NCBI GenBank assembly: GCA_017475045.1 | Contig: JAFVGH010000097.1 | Coordinates: 62,001 to 126,000 of the forward strand | Length of the DNA stretch: 64,000 bases | Source of the DNA: Fibrobacter sp. | Lineage (GTDB): Bacteria; Fibrobacterota; Fibrobacteria; Fibrobacterales; Fibrobacteraceae | Reading direction: 5' to 3' | In this document: in pieces, positions 48,843 to 58,807 of the stretch | Layout of the letters: each line of letters begins with the position of its first letter | How positions within the stretch are numbered: the first letter of the stretch is position 1 | Notes under the pieces: generated by a model | What the model was told of the DNA's origin: nothing | What the model saw: only the letters and a program-made list of their open reading frames with translations | Database searches by the model: none | Made by a program: the position numbers and the translations under genes

Positions 48843-50405
48843 TTACGTAGAATACATGGGGAATACGATGGGGGTTATGAACAGGTTCGCGATAAGGATA
48901 ATGAAATTCATGGGAATCCCAATCTTCATGAAGTCCGTGAACCTATAACCGCCGGCGCCGTAGACCAGCATGTGGGTGCCCGAGCCGATGGGGGTGGCAA
49001 AGCTGCTGCTCACCGAGATCATCAGGGCAATGCAGAAGGTAAGGGGGTTCACGCCCAGGGCTGTGGCGGCACTGATGGTGATGGGACAGAACATGGCCGC
49101 CGTAGCCGTATTGCTGATAAATTCAGTAATGAAGGTGGCTACCAGGCAGATGGCCGCAATCACCACGTAGGGGTTGGTTCCACAAATATCCAGAAGGTTG
49201 TTCGCAATCATCTGGGCTACCCCCGTAGATTCCAGGGCCTTGCCCAGGCAGATACTGCCGGAGAAGATGATGAGGATATTCCAGTTGACGGAGTTCATGG
49301 CCTGGGCACTGGTGCAGCAGCGGAAAACCACCATGGCCACCGCGGCAAGGATGCTGGCCGAAAGCAGGGGCAGCACGTCGAATGCCGATAGCAGGACCAT
49401 GGCGAGCATGATGAGCGAGGAGACGATGGTTTTGGGGCCGATGGCCTTTTCACCGGCCGCATTCTCCAGGAAGCCCTTCAGGTGGTCGTTCTTTAGATCC
49501 AGGTTTTCACAAATCCACTGGAGCTGTTCCGCCTTGCCCGAGACGATGATATGGTCGGAACCCATGATGAAGGTTTCTGGCGTGGCCACTTCCACATCGT
49601 TGTCGAAACGACGGATGGCGAGAATGGAACTCTTGTTCTTCTCGAAGCCCTTGGGGTTCTGCTCGTAGATTTCTTGCAGGGACATGCCGATAAGCCTGTG
49701 CCTGGAAGGAACACGGAGTTCCAGTGTCAGGTCGTCATCTTCGCCGCCGCTCAAGGGAGATTTGCGGATGGGAAGCAGCTTCTGTAGCACGATGATGGCG
49801 GTGACTCCTACCGCAAGGCAGAAGAGCCCGCAAAGGGTGGGGGTGAAAATGCTCAGGTGTGTCCCGGTGTTGTCGGCATAGAGGCCAGAGATAATCAGGT
49901 TCGGCGCCGTGCCGATGAGGGTACAGATACCGCCCATACCCGAGGCGTAGCTCAGGGGAATCAAAAGCTTTGACGGCGAGATGCCCAGTTTCTTGGACCA
50001 GATCTTCACCACGTCGATAAAGATGGCCACCACCGTGGTGTTGGTTAGGAACGAGCTCATGACGGCCACCGGGAACATGGTCCGCAGAATGGCGTGGGTA
50101 AGGGTCTTAGGGGAGCCCATCAGGTGTTTTACCACCCAGTTCAAGAAGCCTGTGTAGTTCAGGCCCGCGATGACCGCATAAAGAACGGCGATGACTATGA
50201 CGGATGTGGAGCTGAAGCCCCCAAAGGCCGTCTTTGCGTCAAGAACCCCGCTGACATACAGGATGAAGATGCCCAGGATAAACACGATGTCGGTCCGCAC
50301 CTTTGTGAAAATCAAGGTTGCGAAAAGTGACAGTACGACGACTATAGTGAACCAGGCATTGCCCGACAGGCCCATCCATTCGAATGCAAGCACACCCTGT
50401 AGCAT
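48843..50405 (-). CDS. SLC13/DASS-type permease with TrkA-C domain
   Basis: 520 aa with ~11 membrane segments. SNT-type loops are present (SSFLTNTTVVAIFIDVV and TEFISNTATAAMFCPI), typical of divalent anion:Na+ symporters (dicarboxylate, sulfate). A soluble TrkA-C/RCK_C regulatory domain sits in the central loop (~235-310: LRVPSRHRLIGMSLQEI, MGSDHIIVSGKAEQL). Fibrobacter excretes succinate, so a dicarboxylate substrate is plausible, but sulfate-type members share this layout. Confidence 0.88.
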   Translation of the reverse strand: MLQGVLAFEWMGLSGNAWFTIVVVLSLFATLIFTKVRTDIVFILGIFILYVSGVLDAKTAFGGFSSTSVIVIAVLYAVIAGLNYTGFLNWVVKHLMGSPKTLTHAILRTMFPVAVMSSFLTNTTVVAIFIDVVKIWSKKLGISPSKLLIPLSYASGMGGICTLIGTAPNLIISGLYADNTGTHLSIFTPTLCGLFCLAVGVTAIIVLQKLLPIRKSPLSGGEDDDLTLELRVPSRHRLIGMSLQEIYEQNPKGFEKNKSSILAIRRFDNDVEVATPETFIMGSDHIIVSGKAEQLQWICENLDLKNDHLKGFLENAAGEKAIGPKTIVSSLIMLAMVLLSAFDVLPLLSASILAAVAMVVFRCCTSAQAMNSVNWNILIIFSGSICLGKALESTGVAQMIANNLLDICGTNPYVVIAAICLVATFITEFISNTATAAMFCPITISAATALGVNPLTFCIALMISVSSSFATPIGSGTHMLVYGAGGYRFTDFMKIGIPMNFIILIANLFITPIVFPMYST

Positions 50406-50453
50406 TATTCCCTTCGAAGGTGAAAAATGAACAGGGACAAATATAAAAAATGC

Positions 50454-50885
50454 TTATGCTTTTGGCGAGCGGGAAACCTTCACCACGACGGTTCCGGCAA
50501 GCTTGTCGTGCCAGGCCTGCTTCTTGGGGTCAAAGGCAACCCACAGGAATCCAAGTCCAAGCGGGATAGCCGAAAGGATATAGGCGAAATAGCGGCCGAC
50601 GCATTGTTTTTTAGAAGGCTTGCTTCCGGTCTCTGCATCTACGATTCTTGCAGAAACGGCCATCTTGCCCGGAGTGGCCTGCTTTTTGGTCCAGAACAGG
50701 ATAACGAGAATCATGGGCAGAATATTTGAAATGAGAATATCTGCCAGACCGCTGACGGCCTCGTTATTTTCCAGGTAGGCCAGGCCGTATATGGCAAGGA
50801 GAGGTGGCAGTGTAATTGCCATAATCAAGACGCTGTCGATGAGGGTTGCAAGAACCCTCGCCCAGAAACCCACATACTTTGTCAT
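50454..50885 (-). CDS. RDD-family membrane protein
   Basis: 143 aa from ATG 50885, set by AAGGAGGGG upstream; a longer frame to 51401 is antisense to the aldehyde dehydrogenase gene and rejected. Three membrane segments and the RDD signatures: FWARVLATLIDSVLIMA (Arg-Asp), TPGKMAVSARIVDAE, and a final KKQAWHDKLAGTVVVKV. Function of the family is poorly defined (ion exchange or membrane stress). Confidence 0.88.
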   Translation of the reverse strand: MTKYVGFWARVLATLIDSVLIMAITLPPLLAIYGLAYLENNEAVSGLADILISNILPMILVILFWTKKQATPGKMAVSARIVDAETGSKPSKKQCVGRYFAYILSAIPLGLGFLWVAFDPKKQAWHDKLAGTVVVKVSRSPKA

Positions 50886-50942
50886 AATCCCCTCCTTTGT
50901 TTTTTTTAATAATAGGTATTTTGCAGAAAGGTTGTTTTCATA

Positions 50943-52412
50943 ATGTCTATATTTATTCAAAATAAGAGACAGAATATGGATTGTTCTTTTAAAGAAATTT
51001 TTGACGCCCAGGGTGAAAGACGCTGGAGTGTGGCACAAACAAGTGCAAAGGAGCGGATTGTCAAGCTGCAGAAACTCCGAAAGGCGCTTGTGGCGCGACA
51101 ACAGGAATTCTACGATGCGGTTTGGGAGGATTTTCACAAGCCGAAAACGGAAGCGTGGCTTTGTGAAGTATTTCCGACTTTGCAGGAGATTGATTATGCC
51201 GTTAGCCACCTTGAAGAATGGATGGGGGAAAAGCCGGGCGAATGGAGTTTTGTGTTTCCGCTGAACAAGAGCGTGAGCCGATTTGAACCCAAGGGCCACG
51301 TGTTTATCATGGCCCCGTGGAACTATCCGTTGTTGCTGTTTATATCGCCGATTGTTTCGGCGGTGGCGGCAGGGAACGTGGTGATGGCCAAGCCGAGTCA
51401 CAAAACACCCTGTGTTGCTGCATTCCTTGAATCGTTAATGGCAGGCGTATTTCCGCAAAACGAGGTTGCCGTGGTGCGAGGGTCTGGAGCAAGCGTCGGT
51501 GACCAACTGTTGGAACTGCCCTTTGACCATGTATTTTTTACCGGAAGCCCGAAGGTAGGGGCTCATGTGGCACAGTGTGCAGCACGGATTCATGCTGGCG
51601 TGACGCTGGAACTGGGCGGAAAATCTCCGGTAGTAGTCCTTGATGACGTAGATGTGGAAGATGCGGCAAAGAAAATGGCATGGGGCAAGATGCTGAATGC
51701 CGGCCAGACCTGTATTGCGCCGGATTATGCGCTTTGTCCGTCAGAGTTGGTGCAGAGTTTGGCAGAAAAGATTGCGGATAATATTCGTAAGATGTATGGC
51801 GCCACAGAAGATGAACGTAGAGGTTGCGAAAATTTTGTGCATATTGTAGAGAGCCCTGTTGTGGAACGGCATAGGTCTTTGGTAGAAGACGCCCTTGCAT
51901 GTGGCGCCACAGCGGTTTTGGGCGGTGAATTCGCAGAAGGCGATATTGAGAACCGATACACGCCTGCGACAATCCTCACGGGTGTTAAACCGGATATGAA
52001 AATTATGGAATCCGAGATTTTTGGCCCCATCTTGCCGATAGTCGCCTATGATTCACTGGATGATGCAATACATTTTGTCCAGCAACGTCCAAAGCCGTTG
52101 GCTCTGTATGTTTTCGGAAAATCGCCGTCAAAAGTTGATCAAGTTCTCGCGTGTACCACGTCGGGTTCTGCTTGCGTAAACCACTGCATACTGCAGATAG
52201 AGAATCTTTCGGTTCCCTTTGGTGGAGTAGGCATGAGCGGTACCGGGAATTACCATGGCCTTTATGGCTTCAAGACTTTTAGCCATGAACGTAACGTGAT
52301 GCACCAGGGGGGCTTCGATCCTATGTCGGCTTTCTACCCGCCTTACTACAAGAAAGGCGAAAAAGGGCTCCGGGCACGGTTGCAACGCTTGGCAGCTAAA
52401 TTGTTAGGCTAA
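50943..52412 (+). CDS. Aldehyde dehydrogenase (class 3-like)
   Basis: 489 aa; the frame also has an ATG at 50976 (MDCSFKEIF), which may be the true start. NAD(P) site and catalytic residues are visible: IMAPWNYPLLLFISP, FTGSPKVG, general-base Glu in LELGGKSPVVV and nucleophile Cys in NAGQTCIAPDY. The length and short N-terminus match class 3/fatty-aldehyde enzymes that oxidise medium-chain or aromatic aldehydes. Lower GC than flanking genes. Confidence 0.93.
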   Translation: MSIFIQNKRQNMDCSFKEIFDAQGERRWSVAQTSAKERIVKLQKLRKALVARQQEFYDAVWEDFHKPKTEAWLCEVFPTLQEIDYAVSHLEEWMGEKPGEWSFVFPLNKSVSRFEPKGHVFIMAPWNYPLLLFISPIVSAVAAGNVVMAKPSHKTPCVAAFLESLMAGVFPQNEVAVVRGSGASVGDQLLELPFDHVFFTGSPKVGAHVAQCAARIHAGVTLELGGKSPVVVLDDVDVEDAAKKMAWGKMLNAGQTCIAPDYALCPSELVQSLAEKIADNIRKMYGATEDERRGCENFVHIVESPVVERHRSLVEDALACGATAVLGGEFAEGDIENRYTPATILTGVKPDMKIMESEIFGPILPIVAYDSLDDAIHFVQQRPKPLALYVFGKSPSKVDQVLACTTSGSACVNHCILQIENLSVPFGGVGMSGTGNYHGLYGFKTFSHERNVMHQGGFDPMSAFYPPYYKKGEKGLRARLQRLAAKLLG

Positions 52413-52443
52413 AAAAGAACCGCAGTTTTGGGCTGCGGCTTTT
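52412..52443. terminator. Bidirectional terminator between aldehyde dehydrogenase and secA
   Basis: AACCGCAG-ttttggg-CTGCGGCTTTT with A6 on the left, serving both convergent genes. Confidence 0.88.
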
Positions 52444-52446
52444 AAA

Positions 52447-55401
52447 TTACTCCAGGTCCTTGCCGTGGCACTTCTTGTACTTGAGGCCGGAACCGCACCA
52501 GCAGGGGTCATTTCGACCTAGCTTCGGGCCTGCTTGCTGGGCACGCTTTGCGGCTGCAGCGACAGCGGGGTTTGTGTAGGTGCGGCGTACCGTGGGCCTT
52601 GTTCCAGGGAGAGCCGACTGCGGCATGGGCTGCGGTGCAGCCGAACTTTGAGCCTGCTGGCTTTCGGAAAGGGCGTTGCTTTCAGAACTTGCTGCCTGAC
52701 CTGCAAGACCTGCGGCCTTGGCGCCTTCGGCACTCATCTGTTCGGGAGCCTGGGCTGTCTCGGTGGACTGTGCCTGTTCCTGCTGGCCTTCGCCTGCATT
52801 TTCGGAGGCGGGACGTTCGCGCAGCTGCAGCTGGTCCGGCGAGACGGTCTGTCCGTTGGGCAGCGTAATCCGGATGTTCAAGATACGGAGCGCTGTGAGG
52901 GTCGCGATCTTCTCGATGCAGCCTTCGAACATCTTGTAGCCTTCGTTCTTGTAGATCATCAGCGGATCCTTCTGGGCGTATCCGTGGAAGCGGATGGCGT
53001 CTTTCAGCTGGTCCATGGCGTACAGGTGTTCTTTCCAAACCTGGTCGATGGTCATGAGCAGGAACCGACGTTCGATATTGCGGAAGTCGGCGTCAGGAAT
53101 AATCTTGGTGAGCTTGTCGTAACGGGCCTTGCAGAGGGCGATGATTTCGTCCAGCACCTGTTCCGGAGTCTTCTTGGTGGCATCGTCGAAGCTCAGGTTG
53201 TATTCCATGCCGAGGCTTCGTTGCAGGTCGGTATGCAGGCCTTCCAGGTTCCAGTTTTCCACATAGCTCTTGGGCGGGATGTAGTTGCTGACCTTGATGT
53301 CGCAGGCGTCTTCGATGCGGTTCAGGATTTCGTCACGGACATCTTCACCGTTCAGAATGCGCCGGCGAAGTCCGTAGATTACCTTGCGCTGTTCGTTCAT
53401 CACGTTGTCGTAGTCCAGCAAGTGCTTACGGATGTCGAAGCTCTGGCCTTCAACGCGGCGCTGGGCGCTGCGGATAGAGCGGCTCACGATGGGGTGGGTA
53501 ATCACCTCGTCTTCGCCTACGCCAAAGCGGGTCATCAGGTTCTTGACGCTGTCGCCACCGAAGATGCGCATCAGGTTGTCGTCCAGGCTCAAGAAGTACT
53601 GGCTGGAACCCGGGTCGCCCTGACGGCCGGAACGTCCGCGCAGCTGGTTGTCGATACGGCGAGATTCGTGGCGTTCGGTACCCAGCACGTGCAGGCCGCC
53701 CACTTCGGTAACTCCGGGGCCAAGGGCGATATCAGTACCACGACCTGCCATGTTGGTGGCGATGGTCACCTTGCCCTTGTGGCCGGCGAACTGGATGATT
53801 TCCGCTTCGCGGCTATGGTTCTTGGCGTTCAGCACTTCGTGGGGGATTCCTTCCTTTTCCAAAAGCCCGTGGAGGTGTTCGGACTTTTCGATAGAGGCGG
53901 TACCCACCAGCAGGGGCTGGCCCTTTTCGTGACGGTCCTTGATTTCGGCCACGATGGCTTTCCACTTGGCGCCTTCGGACTTGTACACCATGTCTTGCAT
54001 GTCCTTGCGGATGCAGGGCTTGTTGGTCGGGATGACCCAGGTGTTCATGTTGTAGATCTTGATAAATTCCGTAGCTTCCGTTTCGGCGGTACCGGTCATG
54101 CCGGAGAGCTTCTTGTACATGCGGAAGTAGTTCTGGAAGGTAATGGTGGCGAGAGTCTGGTTCTCGCGACGGATCTGCACCTTTTCCTTGGCTTCGATGG
54201 CCTGGTGCATGCCGTTGCTGTAGCGGCGGCCTTCCATAAGGCGGCCCGTGTTCTCGTCCACGATGATAATTTCGCCGTCACGGACGATGTAGTCCACGTC
54301 GCGTTCGTACAGGTGCCAGGCACGGAGGGCCTGGTCCAGGAAGTGCACCCAGTCTGCGTGTTCGCCGTACAGGTTGGTAATCTGCATCAGGCTTTCTACG
54401 TGGTTTACGCCCTTTTCGGTGAGCTGGATGTTCTTGTCCTTCTCGTCGACGGAGAAGTCCTTGTTCTTGATGAGCTTCTGGGCGATTTCGTTAGCCTTCG
54501 CGTACTTGTCGGTAGCGTCTTCGGCAGGGCCACTGATGATAAGAGGCGTACGGGCTTCGTCGATAAGGATGGAGTCCACTTCGTCCACGATACAGAAGTT
54601 CAGTTCACGCTGCACCAGCTGGTCGGGCTCTACGGCCATGTTGTCGCGGAGGTAGTCGAAACCGAATTCGTTGTTGGTACCGTAGGTCACGTCGCTGTTG
54701 TAGCTCTTGCGGCGCTGTTCGGAATTGAGGCCGTTCACGATCAGGCCAACGGTGAGTCCCAGGAACTGGTACACCAGTCCCATCTGCTTCGCGTCACGGC
54801 CGGCCAGGTAGTCGTTCACCGTCACCACGTGTACACCGTGTCCGGAAAGACCATTCAGGTAGACGGGCAGAGCTGCGGCAAGGGTCTTACCTTCACCGGT
54901 GGCCATTTCGGCGATGGCGCCTTCGTGGAGCACCAGGCCGCCGATCATCTGCACGTCGAAGGGCATCATACGGAAGGGCTTAACCGATTCGGGGTAGAGT
55001 TCACGGACCTTTGCATAGAGGGCGGCGGGCAGGTAGACTTCCCACTCGTTCTTGCCGGCGGCAAGTTCTGCCTTGGCAGCGTCGGCTGCGGCCTGCAGTT
55101 CGGGGCCTAGGCGGCTGAAGTCAAATCCAAACTCGGGTTTGAAGATGTTGAAGATACCGAGACGACGGTCGCAGGCTTCTTGGCATACGGCAAAGGCATC
55201 GACCTTGATGTCTTCGAGGGTGGCTCCGTTTTTCAGCTTTTCGCGGAATTCTGCACTCTTTGCGGCCAGGGCTGCATCGTCCAGAGCTTCCATGGCCTCA
55301 CGGGCTGCATGAATTTTGGCGATGACGGGCCTAAGCTGCTTAACCTTGCGTTCGTGGGGCGTACCAAAAATCTTGTGGAGTACGGTATCGACTACGCTCA
55401 T
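52447..55401 (-). CDS. secA: Preprotein translocase ATPase SecA
   Basis: 984 aa from ATG 55401 (AAAGGGA upstream); the frame runs 14 codons further but lacks a ribosome site. Drives export through SecYEG. Motifs: Walker A region MATGEGKTLAAALPVYLN, Walker B CIVDEVDSILIDEARTPL, TNMAGRGTDI, and QLRGRSGRQGDPGSSQY. An Ala/Gln/Ser-rich linker (~870-955) leads to the C-terminal zinc motif CWCGSGLKYKKCHGK (SEC-C), which binds SecB or ribosomes. Confidence 0.98.
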   Translation of the reverse strand: MSVVDTVLHKIFGTPHERKVKQLRPVIAKIHAAREAMEALDDAALAAKSAEFREKLKNGATLEDIKVDAFAVCQEACDRRLGIFNIFKPEFGFDFSRLGPELQAAADAAKAELAAGKNEWEVYLPAALYAKVRELYPESVKPFRMMPFDVQMIGGLVLHEGAIAEMATGEGKTLAAALPVYLNGLSGHGVHVVTVNDYLAGRDAKQMGLVYQFLGLTVGLIVNGLNSEQRRKSYNSDVTYGTNNEFGFDYLRDNMAVEPDQLVQRELNFCIVDEVDSILIDEARTPLIISGPAEDATDKYAKANEIAQKLIKNKDFSVDEKDKNIQLTEKGVNHVESLMQITNLYGEHADWVHFLDQALRAWHLYERDVDYIVRDGEIIIVDENTGRLMEGRRYSNGMHQAIEAKEKVQIRRENQTLATITFQNYFRMYKKLSGMTGTAETEATEFIKIYNMNTWVIPTNKPCIRKDMQDMVYKSEGAKWKAIVAEIKDRHEKGQPLLVGTASIEKSEHLHGLLEKEGIPHEVLNAKNHSREAEIIQFAGHKGKVTIATNMAGRGTDIALGPGVTEVGGLHVLGTERHESRRIDNQLRGRSGRQGDPGSSQYFLSLDDNLMRIFGGDSVKNLMTRFGVGEDEVITHPIVSRSIRSAQRRVEGQSFDIRKHLLDYDNVMNEQRKVIYGLRRRILNGEDVRDEILNRIEDACDIKVSNYIPPKSYVENWNLEGLHTDLQRSLGMEYNLSFDDATKKTPEQVLDEIIALCKARYDKLTKIIPDADFRNIERRFLLMTIDQVWKEHLYAMDQLKDAIRFHGYAQKDPLMIYKNEGYKMFEGCIEKIATLTALRILNIRITLPNGQTVSPDQLQLRERPASENAGEGQQEQAQSTETAQAPEQMSAEGAKAAGLAGQAASSESNALSESQQAQSSAAPQPMPQSALPGTRPTVRRTYTNPAVAAAAKRAQQAGPKLGRNDPCWCGSGLKYKKCHGKDLE

Positions 55402-55501
55402 TTCATTCCCTTTATACTGCCGGGGGCAATAACCCGCGGACACTGTTAAAAATTACGGCGAAAAGATAGAAAAAGGTAAGAAATCCTTTGCTTTAAAATA
55501 C

Positions 55502-55529
55502 TTGAAATAACGGGGCGATTGGCTATATT
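55502..55529 (+). promoter_or_regulatory. Sigma-70-like promoter of the GH74 gene
   Basis: TTGAAA (55502-55507), 16-bp spacer, TATATT (55524-55529). An AGGGAGA ribosome site and ATG follow at 55542-55556. The secA start lies on the other strand 100 bp away. Confidence 0.6.
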
Positions 55530-55553
55530 TCAAATAATTCTAGGGAGATTATT

Positions 55554-58145
55554 ATGGATTGGAAAGTGGTTGCCCTGGCTGGGGTACTCTGTACTCAGGC
55601 TTTTGCTGTCGAAAAATACGAGTGGGGAAACGTCCGTTTTGACGGCGGTGGATTCGTGTCTGCCGTGATTTTCCACCCCAAGGAAAAGAACCTGCTTTAC
55701 GCCCGCACCGACGTGGGCGGCATCTACCGTTACGATTTTTCGTCGAAGACCTGGATTCCCCTGATGGATTTCATCTCCGAAAACGATAAGGGCCTTTATG
55801 GAACAGAAGCCTTTGCGCTGGACCCCACGGACCCGAAGCGTATTTACGTGCTGGCTGGAACGGGCTACTTTAGCAACGGCAATACCGCTGTGCTTAGAAG
55901 CACAGATTACGGCTCTACCTGGGACACCAGCTATGTGGAAATGCTTGCCCATGGTAACGGCATGGGCCGCCAGACCGGCGAAAAACTGGTCGTGGACCCC
56001 AATAAGCCGAATATCCTCTTCTGTGGTAGCCGCTCCAAGGGCCTCTACAAGAGTACCGACTATGGCAAGACCTGGACAAGTGCCTACGAGGTGGCTCTAT
56101 CCACTGCCGTTAAAAGTGATCTGAACAATGTGAACGGCATCAGCTTTGTGATGTTTGATGAATCTCAGGGCAAGAATGCTGACGGTTCCACGAAGACCAT
56201 TTATATCGGCATCTCTCAAAAGACAGAAAACCTGCAGGTCAGTAAGGATGGTGGCGCCACCTGGAATACAGTGGCAGGAGGCCCCGCAAACCTGATGCCC
56301 CATCGCGCAAAGATTGTGGGTGAAGACATGTACATCACCTACGCCGATGGCCCCGGCCCTCATACAGTCAATAGCGGTGCCGTTTACAAGTACAACACTA
56401 AATCGGGCACATGGACAAACATTACGCCTTCTGACGATGGCGAAAAGAATGAATGTTCCTATGGTGGCATTGCCATCGACCCGAAGGATTCCAAGCATAT
56501 CATTGTTTCCACGCTAGGCCAGTATACCGGACGCCACGTCACTAAAGAAAACAAGGATAACTACGGTGACCGCATCTATGTAACTACCGACGGTGGCGCA
56601 AGCTGGACCCACGGCCAGCATTACGAAGACGTTCCGAATATCGACCCGAATGGAACGGCCTGGATTCCCGGTAACGCCATCCACTGGGCGGGTTCCCTGG
56701 AAATCAACCCTTTCAACAACAAAGAAGCATGGGTTACCAGCGGTAACGGCATTTTCCAGACAGACGACATTACGGCGAAGGTTCCCTTGTGGAAATTCCA
56801 GAGCAAGGGCATCGAGGAGACTGTGCCTCTTGATATCGTGAGCGTTCCGGGAGGCCCGCTGGTAACGGCCATCGGTGATTACGACGGAGCCGTCTATACC
56901 GACATCAACAAGAGCACTCCTCGCCACACGCCCACCATCGGCACAACCGAAAGCATAGGGTATGCCCCTCTCAGCGGTTCCTTGTTGCGCACCGGCGTGA
57001 TAACGAAGTACTTTACGTATGAATCCAAAAATTTTAATGTCATGTATCGCTCTGACGACATGGGCGCTACCTGGGATTCCTTGAAAACGGAACTCAAGGG
57101 AGGCAAGGGGCTGGTGGTGCTTTCTGCCGACGGTAAGGTGATTCTCCACAGACCCGATCAGAGCGCGAACGTTTACCGCTCCGACGACAATGGCGCTACC
57201 TGGACCACATTGACAACTGGCGAACAGACGCAATACGCTCGCATTGTGGCAGACCCCAAGAATACAGACGTGTTCTATGTGATGAATTCCATGGGAACGC
57301 TTTATAAGTCAACGGACAAGGGTAAAAACTTTACCGCTCAGACCGCTCGCCTACAAAACGAAGGTGCTGGAGAATACTACAACGGTGGCGGCCTTATCCG
57401 TACGGTTCCCGGCAAGGAAGGTCACCTTTGGGTTCCTATGGATCAGTCTCAGCAGTGGCTGCCCAAGGGCTTCAGCGAGAATGGCCTTGCCTACACCGAA
57501 GATGGCGGCAAGACCTGGAACCGCTGCGAAGGCGCAAGTACCGCCATTGCCGTGGGTATTGGCAAGGCCAAGGAAGGTGCCAGTTACGAGACCATCTATA
57601 TCTGGGGTGCAAACAAGTCTGGTAGTGCTATCGGTATCTACCGCAGTACTGACAAGTGCAAGACCTTCGAGCGTGTGAACGATGACATGCACCAATTTGG
57701 TGGCCCGGGTAACGGAAACTTTGTGCAGGGTGACATGAACAACTTCGGCGTGGTGTACATGAGTACGGTGGGCCGCGGCCTGATCGTAGGCGCTCCCGAA
57801 GGAACCAAGTTCGTGGTTCCGTCGCCCGAAAATACGGTCACTACGGATACTCCTTCCAAGGCCCAGGATTCCACCTCGAAGGACGGTAAAAAGCCGGATG
57901 GTATTGTACAGATCAGGCTTTCGGCTGCGGTTTCTATGCAGCTGGAAAACCGCACCCTGTACGTGAATGCCCCGGCCGGTAGCAGGGTGACCCTGCTTTC
58001 TGTCAACGGCCATGTCGCCATGCAGGCGGTTGTGGGCAAGGGCTCTGCGGTAAGCCTTTCCAAGCTGCCCATGGGCAGGTACATTGTGCAGCTAGAATCG
58101 CCATCGGGTATAAGGCACGGCCAGCGTACCGTTACGATAAGGTAA
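55554..58145 (+). CDS. Secreted GH74-type xyloglucanase
   Basis: 863 aa. Short signal peptide (to AFAVE). Residues ~20-755 form the double seven-bladed propeller of GH74, with many Asp-box/BNR units (STDYGSTWDTS, STDYGKTWTS, RSDDMGATWDS, STDKGKNF). YARTDVGGIYRYDF near residue 52 carries the conserved catalytic Asp of the family. A short linker with TTDTPSKAQDSTSKDGKKPDG leads to the ~80-aa C-terminal domain shared with the GH43 enzyme and the M6 protease (YVNAPAGSRVTLLSVNGHVA). It should cleave xyloglucan backbones. Confidence 0.92.
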   Translation: MDWKVVALAGVLCTQAFAVEKYEWGNVRFDGGGFVSAVIFHPKEKNLLYARTDVGGIYRYDFSSKTWIPLMDFISENDKGLYGTEAFALDPTDPKRIYVLAGTGYFSNGNTAVLRSTDYGSTWDTSYVEMLAHGNGMGRQTGEKLVVDPNKPNILFCGSRSKGLYKSTDYGKTWTSAYEVALSTAVKSDLNNVNGISFVMFDESQGKNADGSTKTIYIGISQKTENLQVSKDGGATWNTVAGGPANLMPHRAKIVGEDMYITYADGPGPHTVNSGAVYKYNTKSGTWTNITPSDDGEKNECSYGGIAIDPKDSKHIIVSTLGQYTGRHVTKENKDNYGDRIYVTTDGGASWTHGQHYEDVPNIDPNGTAWIPGNAIHWAGSLEINPFNNKEAWVTSGNGIFQTDDITAKVPLWKFQSKGIEETVPLDIVSVPGGPLVTAIGDYDGAVYTDINKSTPRHTPTIGTTESIGYAPLSGSLLRTGVITKYFTYESKNFNVMYRSDDMGATWDSLKTELKGGKGLVVLSADGKVILHRPDQSANVYRSDDNGATWTTLTTGEQTQYARIVADPKNTDVFYVMNSMGTLYKSTDKGKNFTAQTARLQNEGAGEYYNGGGLIRTVPGKEGHLWVPMDQSQQWLPKGFSENGLAYTEDGGKTWNRCEGASTAIAVGIGKAKEGASYETIYIWGANKSGSAIGIYRSTDKCKTFERVNDDMHQFGGPGNGNFVQGDMNNFGVVYMSTVGRGLIVGAPEGTKFVVPSPENTVTTDTPSKAQDSTSKDGKKPDGIVQIRLSAAVSMQLENRTLYVNAPAGSRVTLLSVNGHVAMQAVVGKGSAVSLSKLPMGRYIVQLESPSGIRHGQRTVTIR

Positions 58146-58146
58146 C

Positions 58147-58172
58147 AACAAAAAAAGCCCCTAGATGGGGCT
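58147..58172 (-). terminator. Terminator of the rubrerythrin gene
   Basis: On the minus strand AGCCCC-atcta-GGGGCT followed by T7. Together with the next hairpin, two opposed terminators fill the 75-bp gap. Confidence 0.8.
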
Positions 58173-58210
58173 CGCGAAAAAGAAGCCGTCGGTTGTGCCG
58201 ATGGCTTTTA
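58173..58210 (+). terminator. Terminator of the GH74 gene
   Basis: AAGCCgTCGG-ttgtg-CCGAtGGCTTTT, stem with one mismatch and a short T-run, on the plus strand. Confidence 0.7.
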
Positions 58211-58220
58211 TAATGCCTGA

Positions 58221-58760
58221 TTAATAGTTCTCGGCGTTGACTTCGAAGTAGGCCTGCGGGTGTGCGCATACGGGGCAAAGGGCCGGGGCCTTGGTGCCCA
58301 CCACGATGTGCCCGCAGTTGCGGCATTCCCAAACCTTCACCTCGCTCTTGGCGAAAACTTCTTGCATTTCCACGTTCTTCAGCAGGGCGCGGTAGCGTTC
58401 TTCGTGGTGCTTTTCGATGGCGGCCACCATGCGGAACTTGGCGGCCAGGGGCTTGAAGCCTTCGGCCTCGGCGGTATTTGCAAAGCCTTCGTACATGTCG
58501 GTCCATTCGTAGTTTTCGCCGTCGGCAGCCTCTTTCAGGTTCTGGGCGGTGTCGCCGATGCCGTCGAGTTCCTTGAGCCACATCTTGGCGTGTTCCTTTT
58601 CGTTGTCGGCGGTTTTCAGGAACAGGGCGGCGATCTGTTCAAAGCCTTCTTTCTTGGCCTTGGAGGCAAAGTAGGTGTACTTGTTGCGTGCCTGGGATTC
58701 GCCTGCGAAGGCGGCCTGAAGGTTCTTTTCGGTTTGGGTTCCGGCGTATTTGTTTGCCAT
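58221..58760 (-). CDS. Rubrerythrin
   Basis: 179 aa from ATG 58760, with AGAGGA upstream; a longer frame to 59009 overlaps the TtcA-like gene and is rejected. The N-terminal four-helix domain carries the di-iron ligands ([33 protein letters not shown]). The C-terminal rubredoxin domain has both CxxC pairs (CRNCGH and CPVCAHP). It reduces hydrogen peroxide in the cytoplasm of anaerobes, fitting a strict gut anaerobe. Confidence 0.96.
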   Translation of the reverse strand: MANKYAGTQTEKNLQAAFAGESQARNKYTYFASKAKKEGFEQIAALFLKTADNEKEHAKMWLKELDGIGDTAQNLKEAADGENYEWTDMYEGFANTAEAEGFKPLAAKFRMVAAIEKHHEERYRALLKNVEMQEVFAKSEVKVWECRNCGHIVVGTKAPALCPVCAHPQAYFEVNAENY

Positions 58761-58807
58761 AGATTTTATCCTCTTTTTTGATGTCTCTGAGGAGAATATA
58801 CAATATT

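Noticed and set aside
52534..55110. 858-codon open frame on the plus strand
   Set aside because: Fully antisense to secA, whose product is unmistakable; the frame is a by-product of GC-rich third positions and has no domain.
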